DNA of 39,642 nt, taken from Butyrivibrio sp. AE2015. GTDB taxonomy: Bacteria; Bacillota; Clostridia; Lachnospirales; Lachnospiraceae. The DNA lies in the NCBI RefSeq assembly GCF_000420825.1, contig NZ_ATVR01000033.1:1-39642 (forward strand), read 5' to 3'. The first letter of the stretch is position 1; each line of letters opens with the position of its first letter. The notes beneath the pieces are model-generated. The model saw only the letters and a list, made by a program, of their open reading frames with translations. It was not told the DNA's origin and made no database searches. This document shows, piece by piece, positions 9,617 through 18,275 of this stretch. Position numbers and translations under genes: made by a program.

Positions 9617-11140
9617 ATGAGTAGAGCTTTAAAGGGATTACTAATTGCACTTGCTGTTTCAATTGCAGCTTTTATAGCTGTTTATATTGGACTGGGCTTT
9701 TATTACATGAATGGTTTTCCCTGCTTTACCTGGATCAATGGAGTTTACTGTACTGGAAAAAGTGTTAATGAAGTAAATGAAGAGCTCTGCAAAAAATATC
9801 AGTATGATGGTATTTATATTACTGATATTAGCGGAGCAGAGCTCTTTATATCTGCTAAGGATGCGGATGTTCATATTGATTTTACAAATATGCTTAGTTC
9901 GTATCTGTCTGACAAAAATCCTTTTGCATGGGGATATTATTTCTTTGAAAGCCTCATTGTGAATCTGTCTCCGGATGTATATGTTGATAAAGATGCAGTA
10001 AGAGACATAATATCCAAGTGGGAAATATTTCTTGATGATGATGAACTTAATATAAGCATTGAAAAAAACAAGGATAGCGGCTATATTTTAAAAGATAATC
10101 TAAGCAAAGCTCCTGTTCAGGAAGCAATTTCACAGACTGTAATTGATAGCATAGAAGCGCTGAAAACTGAGGTCAGACTCTATACAGTTGACGGGTGTTA
10201 TACGGAAATCCAGTTAAATGAGGAACAACAAAAGATAGTTGATCTATATGATAAGGTAAATGCTCTTCAGTCCTGCATGATTACCTATAAAATAGCAGAT
10301 GAAGAAGTTAAACTTGATAAAAAAACAGCATCTTCCTTTATACTTACGGCAGATGACCTTGAGAGTGCAAAAGAAGAAAAAATATCTAAAAAGCTTCCGG
10401 GAAGTGGCCTGTTTATAGCAGGCACGGAAGAAGAGAAATTTCCTGAAGATGACATTATTATTGTTGAGGGATTTTTGATGGATTCAAATGGAAATTTGAT
10501 CCTTAGTGAAAGCAAGATGTATGATTTTCTTTATGAACTTTCGGCGTCTCATAGCACTGAATGGGACCTCGGAAGGTATAGAAGTGGGGATGAGAATGCG
10601 GAGATCATAATAAACAATAATAGTAAGGGCAATGGGCTTGTATATGACATAGACTCTGAATTTGAGTATTTAAAGGAAGCCTATCTTTTGGGAACTACAA
10701 TGAATGAGGAAGTCAGAACACTGCAGCTTTCTGACTCAGCAGTTGTATTTAATGCAAAGGAAAGTCTTGGGGATACCTATATAGAAGTAAATATGGGTAA
10801 ACAGGAGCTCTTTTACTATGTTGAAGGAAAGCTTTCCATGAATATGCCGATTGTTACAGGAAATGTTAACAGGGGAAGAGGAACTCCGACCGGAATATTT
10901 CCTGTCTATAATAAACGATATCACACAAATTTAGTTGGAGTTGATTATGTGTCTTATGTAAACTATTGGCTTGGAGTTCATAAAGGAGTAGGCATTCATG
11001 ATGCCACCTGGAGATCAAAATTCGGAGAAGATATATATAAAAGAGATGGCTCACATGGTTGCATAAACTGTCCTTTGGATACTGTTTCGCAGTTGTGGGA
11101 AGTCGTGGAAGTTGGAACTCCGGTTGTCTTGTATTACTGA
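9617..11140 (+). CDS. L,D-transpeptidase (YkuD family), membrane-anchored
   Basis: 507 residues from the ATG at 9617, which has GGGGGAG at ideal spacing. The GTG 6 codons earlier lacks one. One N-terminal membrane span (about residues 5-30) is followed by a long extracytoplasmic region resembling the PG-binding_4 domains that precede YkuD domains in clostridia. The C-terminal YkuD domain has GIHDATW (His461) and the catalytic SHGCINC (Cys482). These enzymes make 3-3 cross-links in peptidoglycan. The gene begins 31 bases after ilvB, and a terminator follows it, so it is probably the last gene of the leuB-ilvB transcript. Together with the VanY-like enzyme it makes two stem-peptide-modifying enzymes in this window. 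Confidence 0.9.
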   Translation: MSRALKGLLIALAVSIAAFIAVYIGLGFYYMNGFPCFTWINGVYCTGKSVNEVNEELCKKYQYDGIYITDISGAELFISAKDADVHIDFTNMLSSYLSDKNPFAWGYYFFESLIVNLSPDVYVDKDAVRDIISKWEIFLDDDELNISIEKNKDSGYILKDNLSKAPVQEAISQTVIDSIEALKTEVRLYTVDGCYTEIQLNEEQQKIVDLYDKVNALQSCMITYKIADEEVKLDKKTASSFILTADDLESAKEEKISKKLPGSGLFIAGTEEEKFPEDDIIIVEGFLMDSNGNLILSESKMYDFLYELSASHSTEWDLGRYRSGDENAEIIINNNSKGNGLVYDIDSEFEYLKEAYLLGTTMNEEVRTLQLSDSAVVFNAKESLGDTYIEVNMGKQELFYYVEGKLSMNMPIVTGNVNRGRGTPTGIFPVYNKRYHTNLVGVDYVSYVNYWLGVHKGVGIHDATWRSKFGEDIYKRDGSHGCINCPLDTVSQLWEVVEVGTPVVLYY

Positions 11141-11171
11141 TATAAACTGAAATATGTAAACTTGGAATTAG

Positions 11172-11207
11172 AATATGAAATGGTTTTTACCATTTCATAT
11201 TTTTTTA
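11172..11207 (+). terminator. Intrinsic terminator closing the leuB-ilvB-L,D-transpeptidase group
   Basis: AATATGAAATGG (11172-11183) pairs perfectly with CCATTTCATATT (11190-11201) around a 6-nt loop and is followed by a run of T. The stem is A/T-rich but 12 bp long. Confidence 0.85.
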
Positions 11208-11257
11208 ATTTCTTCAGTCAAAAAAAATAAAATAACATTAATTATGGAATTGCATTA

Positions 11258-11285
11258 TTGACATTTTTTTTATCATGACTACAAT
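11258..11285 (+). promoter_or_regulatory. Sigma-A promoter for serC-serA
   Basis: A perfect -35 TTGACA (11258-11263) is separated by 16 bases from TACAAT (11280-11285). The predicted start is near 11292, leaving a leader of about 84 nt before serC. No T-box or other riboswitch pattern was recognised in that leader. Confidence 0.75.
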
Positions 11286-11375
11286 GTATTTAAAGGTTTA
11301 ATTTAGTGATTCAACTCGCTGAAGAATATTATCAATATTACAAAAATCATCTACATGGATTATAGGAGGAGAGAA

Positions 11376-12458
11376 ATGTCAAGAGTTTACAATTTTAGTG
11401 CTGGCCCGGCTGTTTTGCCAGAAGAAGTATTAAAACAGGCAGCTGCAGAGATGCTGGATTACAACGGATGCGGTATGTCTATTAATGAGATGAGTCATAG
11501 ATCCAAGACTTTCGACAATGTCATCCAGACTGCAGAGCAGGATATCAGGGATCTTATGAATATTCCTGATAATTATAAGGTTCTCTTTTTACAGGGCGGT
11601 GCAAGTCAGCAGTTTGCAGCAGTTCCACTTAATCTTATGAAAAATGGTAAGGCTGCATATATCATTACCGGTCAGTGGGCTAAAAAAGCATATCAGGAAG
11701 CACAGAAATATGGTGAAGCCATTGAAGTAGCTTCCAGTGCCGACAAGACATTCTCCTATATACCTGATTGTTCAGATCTTCCAATTCCTGAAGATGCAGA
11801 TTATGTTTACATCTGCGAGAACAACACTATCTATGGAACAAAGTTTAAGACTTTGCCTAATACAAAAGGACATATCCTTGTTTCAGATGTTTCTTCATGT
11901 TTCTTATCAGAACCTGTGGATGTTACAAAATATGGAGTTATCTATGGTGGTGTTCAGAAGAATGTTGGACCTGCAGGCCTTGTAATAAGCATCATTAGAG
12001 AAGACCTTATTACAGATGATGTTCCTGTTTATACTCCTACAATGCTTAAGTGGAAGACTCAGGCAGACAACGGCTCTTTATATAACACTCCAAACTGCTG
12101 GAGCATTTACATGTGCGGCCTGGTATTTAAATGGCTCAAAGCCCAGGGCGGTCTTGAAGAGATGAAAAAGAGAAATGAAGAGAAGGCTGCTGTTTTGTAT
12201 GATTACCTTGATCAGAGCAAAATGTTCAAAGGTACAGTTCGCAAGGAAGACCGTTCTCTTATGAATGTTCCTTTCATTACTGAAAGCGATGAACTTAATG
12301 CAGAGTTTATTGCAGAAGCTACAAAGGCAGGATTTGTAAGCCTTAAGGGACATAGAACTGTTGGCGGTATGAGGGCAAGTATCTACAATGCAATGCCTAT
12401 TGAAGGTGTTAAGAAGCTTGTTGAATTCATGGATAAGTTTGAAAAGGAGAGAGCGTGA
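11376..12458 (+). CDS. serC: Phosphoserine aminotransferase
   Basis: 360 residues, standard length. This PLP-dependent enzyme converts 3-phosphohydroxypyruvate and glutamate to phosphoserine. The N-terminus VYNFSAGPAVLPEEVL and the PLP lysine Lys195 in YGGVQKNVGPAGL identify it. The ATG at 11376 is chosen because AGGAGGAGA lies just upstream; the in-frame ATG at 11355 would precede that site. serA follows with a 2-base gap, giving tight coupling of the two serine-synthesis steps. Confidence 0.97.
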   Translation: MSRVYNFSAGPAVLPEEVLKQAAAEMLDYNGCGMSINEMSHRSKTFDNVIQTAEQDIRDLMNIPDNYKVLFLQGGASQQFAAVPLNLMKNGKAAYIITGQWAKKAYQEAQKYGEAIEVASSADKTFSYIPDCSDLPIPEDADYVYICENNTIYGTKFKTLPNTKGHILVSDVSSCFLSEPVDVTKYGVIYGGVQKNVGPAGLVISIIREDLITDDVPVYTPTMLKWKTQADNGSLYNTPNCWSIYMCGLVFKWLKAQGGLEEMKKRNEEKAAVLYDYLDQSKMFKGTVRKEDRSLMNVPFITESDELNAEFIAEATKAGFVSLKGHRTVGGMRASIYNAMPIEGVKKLVEFMDKFEKERA

Positions 12459-12460
12459 TC

Positions 12461-13630
12461 ATGTACAAATACAAGTGTTTGAATCCTATTGCTAAGATCG
12501 GACTTAATAATTTTACTGATAAATACGAAGCTGTTGACAATGTTGATGACGCAGAAGGCATTCTTGTAAGAAGTGCCAACATGCTGGAAATGGAGTTTTC
12601 TGATAATCTTCTTGCTATTGCAAGAGCAGGTGCAGGTGTAAACAATATTCCTTTAGACAGATGTGCTGAGGAAGGAATCGTTGTATTTAATACTCCCGGT
12701 GCTAACGCTAATGGCGTTAAGGAGATGGTACTTGCAGCTATGCTCATTGCTTCAAGAGATATAATTGGAGGAACTGAGTGGGTTAAGGCAAATGCCGGAG
12801 ATCCTGATATTGCAAAACTCACAGAGAAATCAAAAAAGAAGTTCGCGGGAACTGAAATTTTTGGCAAAAAGCTTGGTATCATCGGACTTGGTGCCATTGG
12901 CGTAAGAGTTGCCAATGCAGCAAGACAGCTTGGCATGGAAGTTTACGGCTATGATCCATATCTTTCAATTGATGCTGCATGGAGACTTTCATCAGACGTT
13001 AAGCACGTGACCAATGTAGATGATATCTATTCAAAGTGCGATATTATCACAGTTCATGTACCTGCTTTGGATTCTACAAAGGGCATGATCGGACAGGAAG
13101 CAATTGCTAAGATGAAGAAAGGCGTTATAATCCTTAATCTTGCAAGAGACATTCTTTGTGATGAAGTTGCGATCCTGGCCGGCATTAATTCAGGCAAGAT
13201 CAGAAAATATGTTACGGATTTCCCAAATCCTACAACAGCAGGACATGACGGCTGCATAGTAATTCCTCATCTTGGAGCTTCAACAGAGGAGTCTGAGGAT
13301 AATTGTGCAGTTAAGGCTGTTCTTGAAATGAAGGATTTCCTTGAAAATGGAAATATCAACAATTCGGTTAACTTCCCTAACTGTGATATGGGAATTTGCA
13401 ATAATCCTCGAATTGCTATTTATCACAAAAATGTTGCAAACATGATCAGCCAGTTTACAAAAGAAATTGGTGAGGCCGGATATAACATTTCAGATATGAC
13501 AAATAAATCTCGCGGTGATTATGCTTATACTTTGATTGACCTTGAGGATGGAATTGAGGATGCTCTTGTAAGTAAACTTGAAAAAATCGATGGAGTTATC
13601 AGAGTAAGGGTTGTAAGAAAAGACGTTTAA
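12461..13630 (+). CDS. serA: D-3-phosphoglycerate dehydrogenase
   Basis: 389 residues, the short SerA form. It oxidises 3-phosphoglycerate with NAD in the committed step of serine synthesis. The Rossmann motif LGIIGLGAIGVRVA has its first glycine at about 142. The catalytic region contains VHVPALDSTKGMIG, LNLARDILCDE and IPHLGASTEESEDNC. A C-terminal ACT domain (about 315-389, ending GVIRVRVV) suggests serine feedback. The ATG at 12461 has AAGGAGA about 10 bases upstream, inside the end of serC. The GTG at 12455 is an in-frame alternative. Confidence 0.96.
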   Translation: MYKYKCLNPIAKIGLNNFTDKYEAVDNVDDAEGILVRSANMLEMEFSDNLLAIARAGAGVNNIPLDRCAEEGIVVFNTPGANANGVKEMVLAAMLIASRDIIGGTEWVKANAGDPDIAKLTEKSKKKFAGTEIFGKKLGIIGLGAIGVRVANAARQLGMEVYGYDPYLSIDAAWRLSSDVKHVTNVDDIYSKCDIITVHVPALDSTKGMIGQEAIAKMKKGVIILNLARDILCDEVAILAGINSGKIRKYVTDFPNPTTAGHDGCIVIPHLGASTEESEDNCAVKAVLEMKDFLENGNINNSVNFPNCDMGICNNPRIAIYHKNVANMISQFTKEIGEAGYNISDMTNKSRGDYAYTLIDLEDGIEDALVSKLEKIDGVIRVRVVRKDV

Positions 13631-13649
13631 TAAGAAAATGTATTATAAT

Positions 13650-13680
13650 ATCGGGTAGGAGTAAAATCCTACTCGATTTT
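13650..13680 (+). terminator. Hairpin between serA and the DUF1015 gene (possible attenuating terminator)
   Basis: ATCGGGTAGGA (13650-13660) pairs with TCCTACTCGAT (13667-13677), 11 bp with one G-U and a 6-nt loop, followed by TTT then AAT. The short T-run suggests partial termination, lowering expression of the next genes relative to serCA. Confidence 0.5.
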
Positions 13681-13699
13681 AATATGCGGAGGAATAAAG

Positions 13700-14953
13700 A
13701 TGGCTGATATAAGACCATTTAGTGCAATAAGACCAAATACAGACATTGTAAAAGAAAAGGCTGCACTGCCTTATGATGTTTATAACAGGGAAGAAGCTTA
13801 TGAAGAAGTGATGAAGAATCCCAAGTCTTTTCTTGCAATAGACAGACCTGAAACTCAGTTTCCTAAGGATCAGGATATGTATGCTCCTGAAGTATATGAA
13901 AAAGCCAGGGATATGCTAAGAGACCAAATTTCTGATGGGACTTTTATCAAGGATGAAGACAAATGCTTTTACATTTATGAGCAGACTTTCAAAGGCAGAA
14001 CCCAAACGGGAATTGTTGCCTGCGCATCTATTGATGATTATTTAAACAGTGTGATCAAAAAGCATGAGAATACCAGAGCTGACAAGGAGGAAGACAGAAT
14101 CAGACATGTCTATACCTGTGATGCCCAGACTGGTCCTATTTTCCTTTGCTATAGAAAAAACAGGCTTTTATCTGAACTTGTTATGAAAATAAAGGAATGC
14201 GATGCACCTGTTTATGACTTTGAATCAAAAGATGGTGTTAAGAACAGAGTTTGGGTCATTTCTGATGAAGATGAAGTTAATACCATAAGTAGGATCTTTA
14301 CTACCATAAATTCAATATATATAGCTGACGGCCATCATAGATGTGCTTCAGCTGTCAAAGTTGGACTTATGAAGAGAAAAGAAGGAGAAGGAAAGGTAAG
14401 AGGAAAACTTAAATCTGATTACTTTTTGTCAGTTCTTTTCCCTGATGATGAGCTTGAAATAATGGACTACAACCGTGTGGTAAAGGACTTAAATGGCCTT
14501 TCTGAAGCTGAGTTCATGGAAAGGATTTCTGAGAAATTTGATGTTAAAAAGGAAGATGCTCCTGTAAAACCTTCTTGCAAGGGAGAGTTTGGCATGTATC
14601 TTGATGGCGCCTGGTACAGACTAAATGCAAAAGAAAGCATTAAATCAGACGATGCTGTTGCAGGACTTGATGTATCTATACTTCAGGATAATGTTCTTTC
14701 ACCTGTCATTGGTATAGGTGATCCAAAAACTGATAAAAGAATTGATTTTATCGGTGGTATTAGAGGACTCTCAGAGATAGAGAAAAGATGCGACAAGGAC
14801 TGTAAAGTGGGCTTTTCTATGTATCCGACATCCATATCGGAACTCTTTGCGGTTGCAGATGAAGGGTTGCTCATGCCGCCTAAGTCAACATGGTTTGAAC
14901 CTAAGCTCTTAAGTGGGTTATTTATTCATGATATCTGTGGTACAATTGTATAG
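13700..14953 (+). CDS. DUF1015 family protein associated with serine biosynthesis
   Basis: 417 residues. The N-terminus MADIRPFSAIRP, the VYNREEAYEEVMKNPKSFLAIDRPE stretch and the IADGHHRCASA motif (around residues 212-222) identify the DUF1015 family, which in clostridia is repeatedly found just after serC-serA. Its biochemical role is not known to me. The conserved IADGHHR motif suggests a nucleotide or metal site, which is inference. GGAGG precedes the ATG. It lies 69 bases after serA, with a hairpin between. Confidence 0.85.
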   Translation: MADIRPFSAIRPNTDIVKEKAALPYDVYNREEAYEEVMKNPKSFLAIDRPETQFPKDQDMYAPEVYEKARDMLRDQISDGTFIKDEDKCFYIYEQTFKGRTQTGIVACASIDDYLNSVIKKHENTRADKEEDRIRHVYTCDAQTGPIFLCYRKNRLLSELVMKIKECDAPVYDFESKDGVKNRVWVISDEDEVNTISRIFTTINSIYIADGHHRCASAVKVGLMKRKEGEGKVRGKLKSDYFLSVLFPDDELEIMDYNRVVKDLNGLSEAEFMERISEKFDVKKEDAPVKPSCKGEFGMYLDGAWYRLNAKESIKSDDAVAGLDVSILQDNVLSPVIGIGDPKTDKRIDFIGGIRGLSEIEKRCDKDCKVGFSMYPTSISELFAVADEGLLMPPKSTWFEPKLLSGLFIHDICGTIV

Positions 14954-15013
14954 TGAAATTCACGTTTTTTGATCATATTTTCTTATTATAAATTACCCAA
15001 TGGGGAGGGAGAC

Positions 15014-17470
15014 ATGAATAATAAGCTTTACAAGATGATGAATTGGCCTGAGATTGAGGAAATTATCTATTCTGATGGCGACAATCCACACAGAATTCTG
15101 GGAGCTCATAAAGTTGGCTCAAATTATCTTATTCAGGCTTTTTATCCTGATGCAAAAGAGATAAGTGTTTTGGTTGAGAATACCAAAAAGATTTATCCTA
15201 TGGAACTTGCAGATGAGGCGGGTTTTTATGCTGTTTTGGTTCCATACATCGAGAAGTTTAGATATAAACTCGTGATCACAGATGTTAATGGGGTAGAGAC
15301 AACTGTAGATGATCCATATGCTTTTGGACCGTATATGGACAGAGAGGATTTTATAAAATTTGGCAGTGGTATACACTACCATATCTATGAAAAACTTGGC
15401 GCACATCCTATGAAGAGGGGAACTGTTCAGGGAACTCTTTTTGCTGTTTGGGCGCCTTCTGCTGCAAGAGTAAGCGTTATTGGTGATTTTAATAATTGGG
15501 ATGGAAGAGTATGCCAGATGCATAGGCTTGACCCAATTGGCGTATTTGAAATCTTTGTTCCAGGTGCTAAGGAAAATGATGGATATCAGTTTGAAATCAA
15601 GACCAGGAGCGGTCTTATCTTCAAGAGACCTGATCCATATGCAATGCTTAGCCGCGGTGAGAATGGCATGATCTCTGTTATCAGTGAGAGAAAATCTATT
15701 GTCTGGAACGATTCCAAGTGGCTTGCACAGAGAAGAAAATTTGATCTTGATGAAGCACCACTTTCAATCTGCGAGATTTCTATCGATGCTTTTGCCGGAA
15801 GACATGAAGGCAGGAGTACAATCGAAGAAATCACTTCTGATATTCTCGAGTATGTACAGAATCATGGCTTTAATACTATTGAGCTCATGCCTGTAATGAA
15901 ACACGTTCCGGGACATTTTTATCATATTCTGGATTTCTTTGCTCTTGATGATTCAAATGGTACTCCTGAAGAGTTCATGAAATTTATCGATGCATGCCAT
16001 GCTGCAGGTATAAGAGTTATCCTCGACTGGGTTCCTACATTTTTCCCTAAGTCATCTTGCGGTCTTAGTAGTTTTGATGGAAAGTGCCTCTATGAGTATG
16101 AGGACCCAAGGATCGGTGTTCATCCAAAGTCAGGGGATCTGATATTTGATTATGGCAGAAAGGAAGTTACTAACTTCCTTATTTCCAATGCTTTATACTG
16201 GATTGAGAATTACCACATTGATGGCCTTAGAACTTCTGACATTTCAAGAATTCTTTATCTTGATTATGACAGAAAGCCTGGTGAATGGATTGCTAACATA
16301 TATGGCGGCAATGAGAACCTGGAAGCATTGGAATTCCTTAAACAGCTCACAACTGTCATTCATAAAAACAATCCGGGGGTCGTTCTCCTTACAAAAGAGA
16401 CAGCTTGTTGGCCACAGGTTACTGATTCTGTAGATGATGGTGGCCTTGGATTTGATTATAAGTGGAACAACGGCTGGACAAGGGATTTCCTTTCTTATAT
16501 GCAAAATGATCCGCTCTTTAGGGCTGGTCACCATGATGAGCTTACTTTCAGCATTATTTACAGTTATACTGAAAGATTTGTTCTTGGATTCACACATGAA
16601 GAGCTTGAAAAGGGCCTTGAGGGACTTTACTATCTGATGCCTGGCGATTCAGTCCAAAAGATGGCTAATCTGCGCCTTGCAATCAGCTATATGATGGTTC
16701 ATCCAGGTAGAAAACATCTGTATATGGAGCCTGATGCCCTTACGGTAGATCAGTCTGTATTTGTTGAGAATATGCTCTCAAAGCTCAATAAGCTCTATTA
16801 TGATCATGATGCTCTTCATCAGCTTGACAGCTCTGATGGTGGCTTTGAATGGATCAATAACATGGCTACTGATGAATGTATGCTTTCATTTGTAAGAAAA
16901 AGCAATGATTCAAAAGAAATGCTTCTTGTAGTTGCTAATATGGCCGGCGTCGAAAGAACTGTTGAAATTGGTGTTCCTGCTGACGGAAGATATACAGAGA
17001 TCTTCAATAGTGACGATCTTTCTTATGGTGGAACAGGTGTTTTAAATGAAGGTAAAAAGGAAGCAAGAAGAAAAGAGGTAGATGGCCGCGATTATTCATT
17101 GTCTATTAAGATTGGTGCAGTATCTCTTTGCATCTTTAGCTATGTTCCTTATACTGAACAGGAGAAAAAGATCCGTGCCATAAAGGAAGAAGAGGAACTT
17201 AAGAAAGAGGCTGAGAGGCAGGAAAAACTCGCTGCTCTTAAGGAAATGCAGAGCAAAGAGGAAGAGAGAATCTTAAAAGAACTTAAAGAAAAATATGAGA
17301 GAGAACTCTTGGAACAGGAAAAGGCAATAGAAGAGAAATATGAAAAGATAGAAGAAGAGAGAATTTCTACTATTGTATCTGCTGATGCCATAAAGAGTCT
17401 TTCTTCAAAGAAAAAGACAGTAGCAAAAACATCTAAAAAAACTACAACTAAAAATTCTAAAAAGAAATAA
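15014..17470 (+). CDS. GlgB-like protein (GH13 branching-enzyme fold) with degenerate active site and coiled-coil tail
   Basis: 818 residues from the ATG at 15014, with GGGGAGGGA upstream; earlier in-frame codons lack a site. The order is that of glycogen branching enzyme: an N-terminal beta module (about 1-110), CBM48 (about 125-220, FAVWAPSAARVSVIGDFNNWDG), a GH13 barrel (about 240-600) and a C-terminal beta domain (about 610-715). A Glu/Lys coiled coil (about 715-790) and a Lys/Thr/Ser tail are added. Alignment from memory with E. coli GlgB keeps Asp338, Arg406 and His528. The equivalents of His340, Asp405 (nucleophile), Glu458 (acid/base) and Asp526 are Phe343, Ser408, Lys461 and Glu529. 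The MGNEFAQ loop is also lost (LYMEPDALT). The frame is intact, so a pseudoenzyme or glycogen-binding scaffold is inferred. An ordinary glgB label would probably be wrong in function. Confidence 0.85.
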   Translation: MNNKLYKMMNWPEIEEIIYSDGDNPHRILGAHKVGSNYLIQAFYPDAKEISVLVENTKKIYPMELADEAGFYAVLVPYIEKFRYKLVITDVNGVETTVDDPYAFGPYMDREDFIKFGSGIHYHIYEKLGAHPMKRGTVQGTLFAVWAPSAARVSVIGDFNNWDGRVCQMHRLDPIGVFEIFVPGAKENDGYQFEIKTRSGLIFKRPDPYAMLSRGENGMISVISERKSIVWNDSKWLAQRRKFDLDEAPLSICEISIDAFAGRHEGRSTIEEITSDILEYVQNHGFNTIELMPVMKHVPGHFYHILDFFALDDSNGTPEEFMKFIDACHAAGIRVILDWVPTFFPKSSCGLSSFDGKCLYEYEDPRIGVHPKSGDLIFDYGRKEVTNFLISNALYWIENYHIDGLRTSDISRILYLDYDRKPGEWIANIYGGNENLEALEFLKQLTTVIHKNNPGVVLLTKETACWPQVTDSVDDGGLGFDYKWNNGWTRDFLSYMQNDPLFRAGHHDELTFSIIYSYTERFVLGFTHEELEKGLEGLYYLMPGDSVQKMANLRLAISYMMVHPGRKHLYMEPDALTVDQSVFVENMLSKLNKLYYDHDALHQLDSSDGGFEWINNMATDECMLSFVRKSNDSKEMLLVVANMAGVERTVEIGVPADGRYTEIFNSDDLSYGGTGVLNEGKKEARRKEVDGRDYSLSIKIGAVSLCIFSYVPYTEQEKKIRAIKEEEELKKEAERQEKLAALKEMQSKEEERILKELKEKYERELLEQEKAIEEKYEKIEEERISTIVSADAIKSLSSKKKTVAKTSKKTTTKNSKKK

Positions 17471-17480
17471 ATAAAAAAAT

Positions 17481-17524
17481 AAAAGCTGTGAAACCGGGCA
17501 ATGTTTGATTTCACAGCTTTTTTT
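17481..17524 (+). terminator. Bidirectional terminator between the glgB-like gene and tRNA-Thr
   Basis: AAAAGCTGTGAAA (17481-17493) pairs perfectly with TTTCACAGCTTTT (17509-17521). T-runs lie on both strands outside the stem, so it can end the + strand transcript and the convergent minus-strand tRNA transcript. Confidence 0.88.
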
Positions 17525-17536
17525 GCAAAAAAATAA

Positions 17537-17609
17537 AGCTGGAAATGGGACTTGAACCCACGACCTACTGATTACGAATCAGTTGCGCTACCAACTGCGC
17601 TATTCCAGC
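17537..17609 (-). tRNA. tRNA-Thr (anticodon CGU)
   Basis: Read on the minus strand, the gene folds as a standard cloverleaf. The acceptor GCTGGAA pairs with TTCCAGC. The D arm is GCGC-AGTTGGTA-GCGC and the anticodon stem ACTGA/TCAGT. The loop TTCGTAA carries anticodon CGT, which reads ACG threonine codons. The T arm has TTCAAGT. The 3' CCA is not encoded. It is the only minus-strand gene in the window. Confidence 0.95.
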
Positions 17610-17629
17610 CTGCACAAGGCACAAATTAA

Positions 17630-17658
17630 ATTATACATTCCACAGCATGGATTTACAA
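17630..17658 (-). promoter_or_regulatory. Promoter for tRNA-Thr (minus strand)
   Basis: On the minus strand, TTGTAA (17653-17658) is separated by 17 bases from a perfect TATAAT (17630-17635), about 20 bases upstream of the mature tRNA 5' end. Confidence 0.65.
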
Positions 17659-17697
17659 GTAAAATTCAGAATTAATTATACTAATGTGCAGTATTTG

Positions 17698-17706
17698 TGC
17701 TATAAT
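17698..17706 (+). promoter_or_regulatory. Extended -10 promoter for apt-relA
   Basis: TGCTATAAT (17698-17706) is a perfect extended -10. No good -35 is present 17 bases upstream. The predicted start is near 17713, about 33 bases before apt. Confidence 0.65.
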
Positions 17707-17745
17707 TTTAAATTGAAGTATTGTTTTTATTAGAGAGGATCGAAT

Positions 17746-18270
17746 ATGAAAGAACTTAAAGATTACGTTAGAACCATTCCTAACTTCCCTGAAGAAGGAA
17801 TTATGTTCAGGGATATAACATCTGTTTTACAGGATCCTGATGGATTTAAGCTTGCAATCGACGAGATGACAAGACTTGTTGCAGATCTTGATTTTGATGT
17901 GGTTCTCGGAGCTGAGTCAAGAGGATTTATTTTCAGCGCACCTATTGCTTATCAGAGAGGCAAGGCACTTGTTCCTGTTCGTAAAAAAGGAAAACTTCCT
18001 TGCGAAACAGTAGAAGTTGAATATGATCTTGAATACGGCACAGCTGTCCTTGAGATACATAAGGATGCAATCAAGCCTGGACAGAAGGTACTTCTTGTTG
18101 ATGACCTTATGGCTACAGGTGGAACAATCGAAGCTATGATCAAGCTTGTAGAACAGCTTGGCGGCGAAGTTGCAGGTATTCTTGTTCTTATGGAGCTTAA
18201 AGGCTTAAAGGGAAGAGAAAGACTTAGCAAATACAGACTTGATGCAGCAATCAGCTACGAAGGGAAGTAA
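17746..18270 (+). CDS. apt: Adenine phosphoribosyltransferase
   Basis: 174 residues, normal size. It salvages adenine to AMP using PRPP. The N-terminus LKDYVRTIPNFPEEGIMFRDIT and the PRPP-binding motif VLLVDDLMATGGT (acidic pair Asp119-Asp120) are diagnostic. GAGAGGA precedes the ATG. relA begins 5 bases after the stop. The apt-relA pairing is common in Firmicutes and joins purine salvage to GTP-consuming ppGpp synthesis. Confidence 0.96.
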   Translation: MKELKDYVRTIPNFPEEGIMFRDITSVLQDPDGFKLAIDEMTRLVADLDFDVVLGAESRGFIFSAPIAYQRGKALVPVRKKGKLPCETVEVEYDLEYGTAVLEIHKDAIKPGQKVLLVDDLMATGGTIEAMIKLVEQLGGEVAGILVLMELKGLKGRERLSKYRLDAAISYEGK

Positions 18271-18275
18271 TTTTA

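Noticed and set aside
11286..11375. Possible T-box or serine-responsive riboswitch in the serC leader
   Set aside because: The leader is only about 84 nt, has no T-box sequence and no terminator hairpin before serC.
12427..12936. 169-codon minus-strand frame over the start of serA
   Set aside because: It lies wholly antisense to serC/serA and has no supporting signals.
15014..17470. Decaying pseudogene explanation for the glgB-like gene
   Set aside because: There is no frameshift or premature stop over 818 codons, the codon use looks normal, and the start has a strong ribosome site.
17660..17674. CodY-like sequence upstream of apt
   Set aside because: It matches only about 10 of 15 consensus positions, which is expected by chance in AT-rich DNA.
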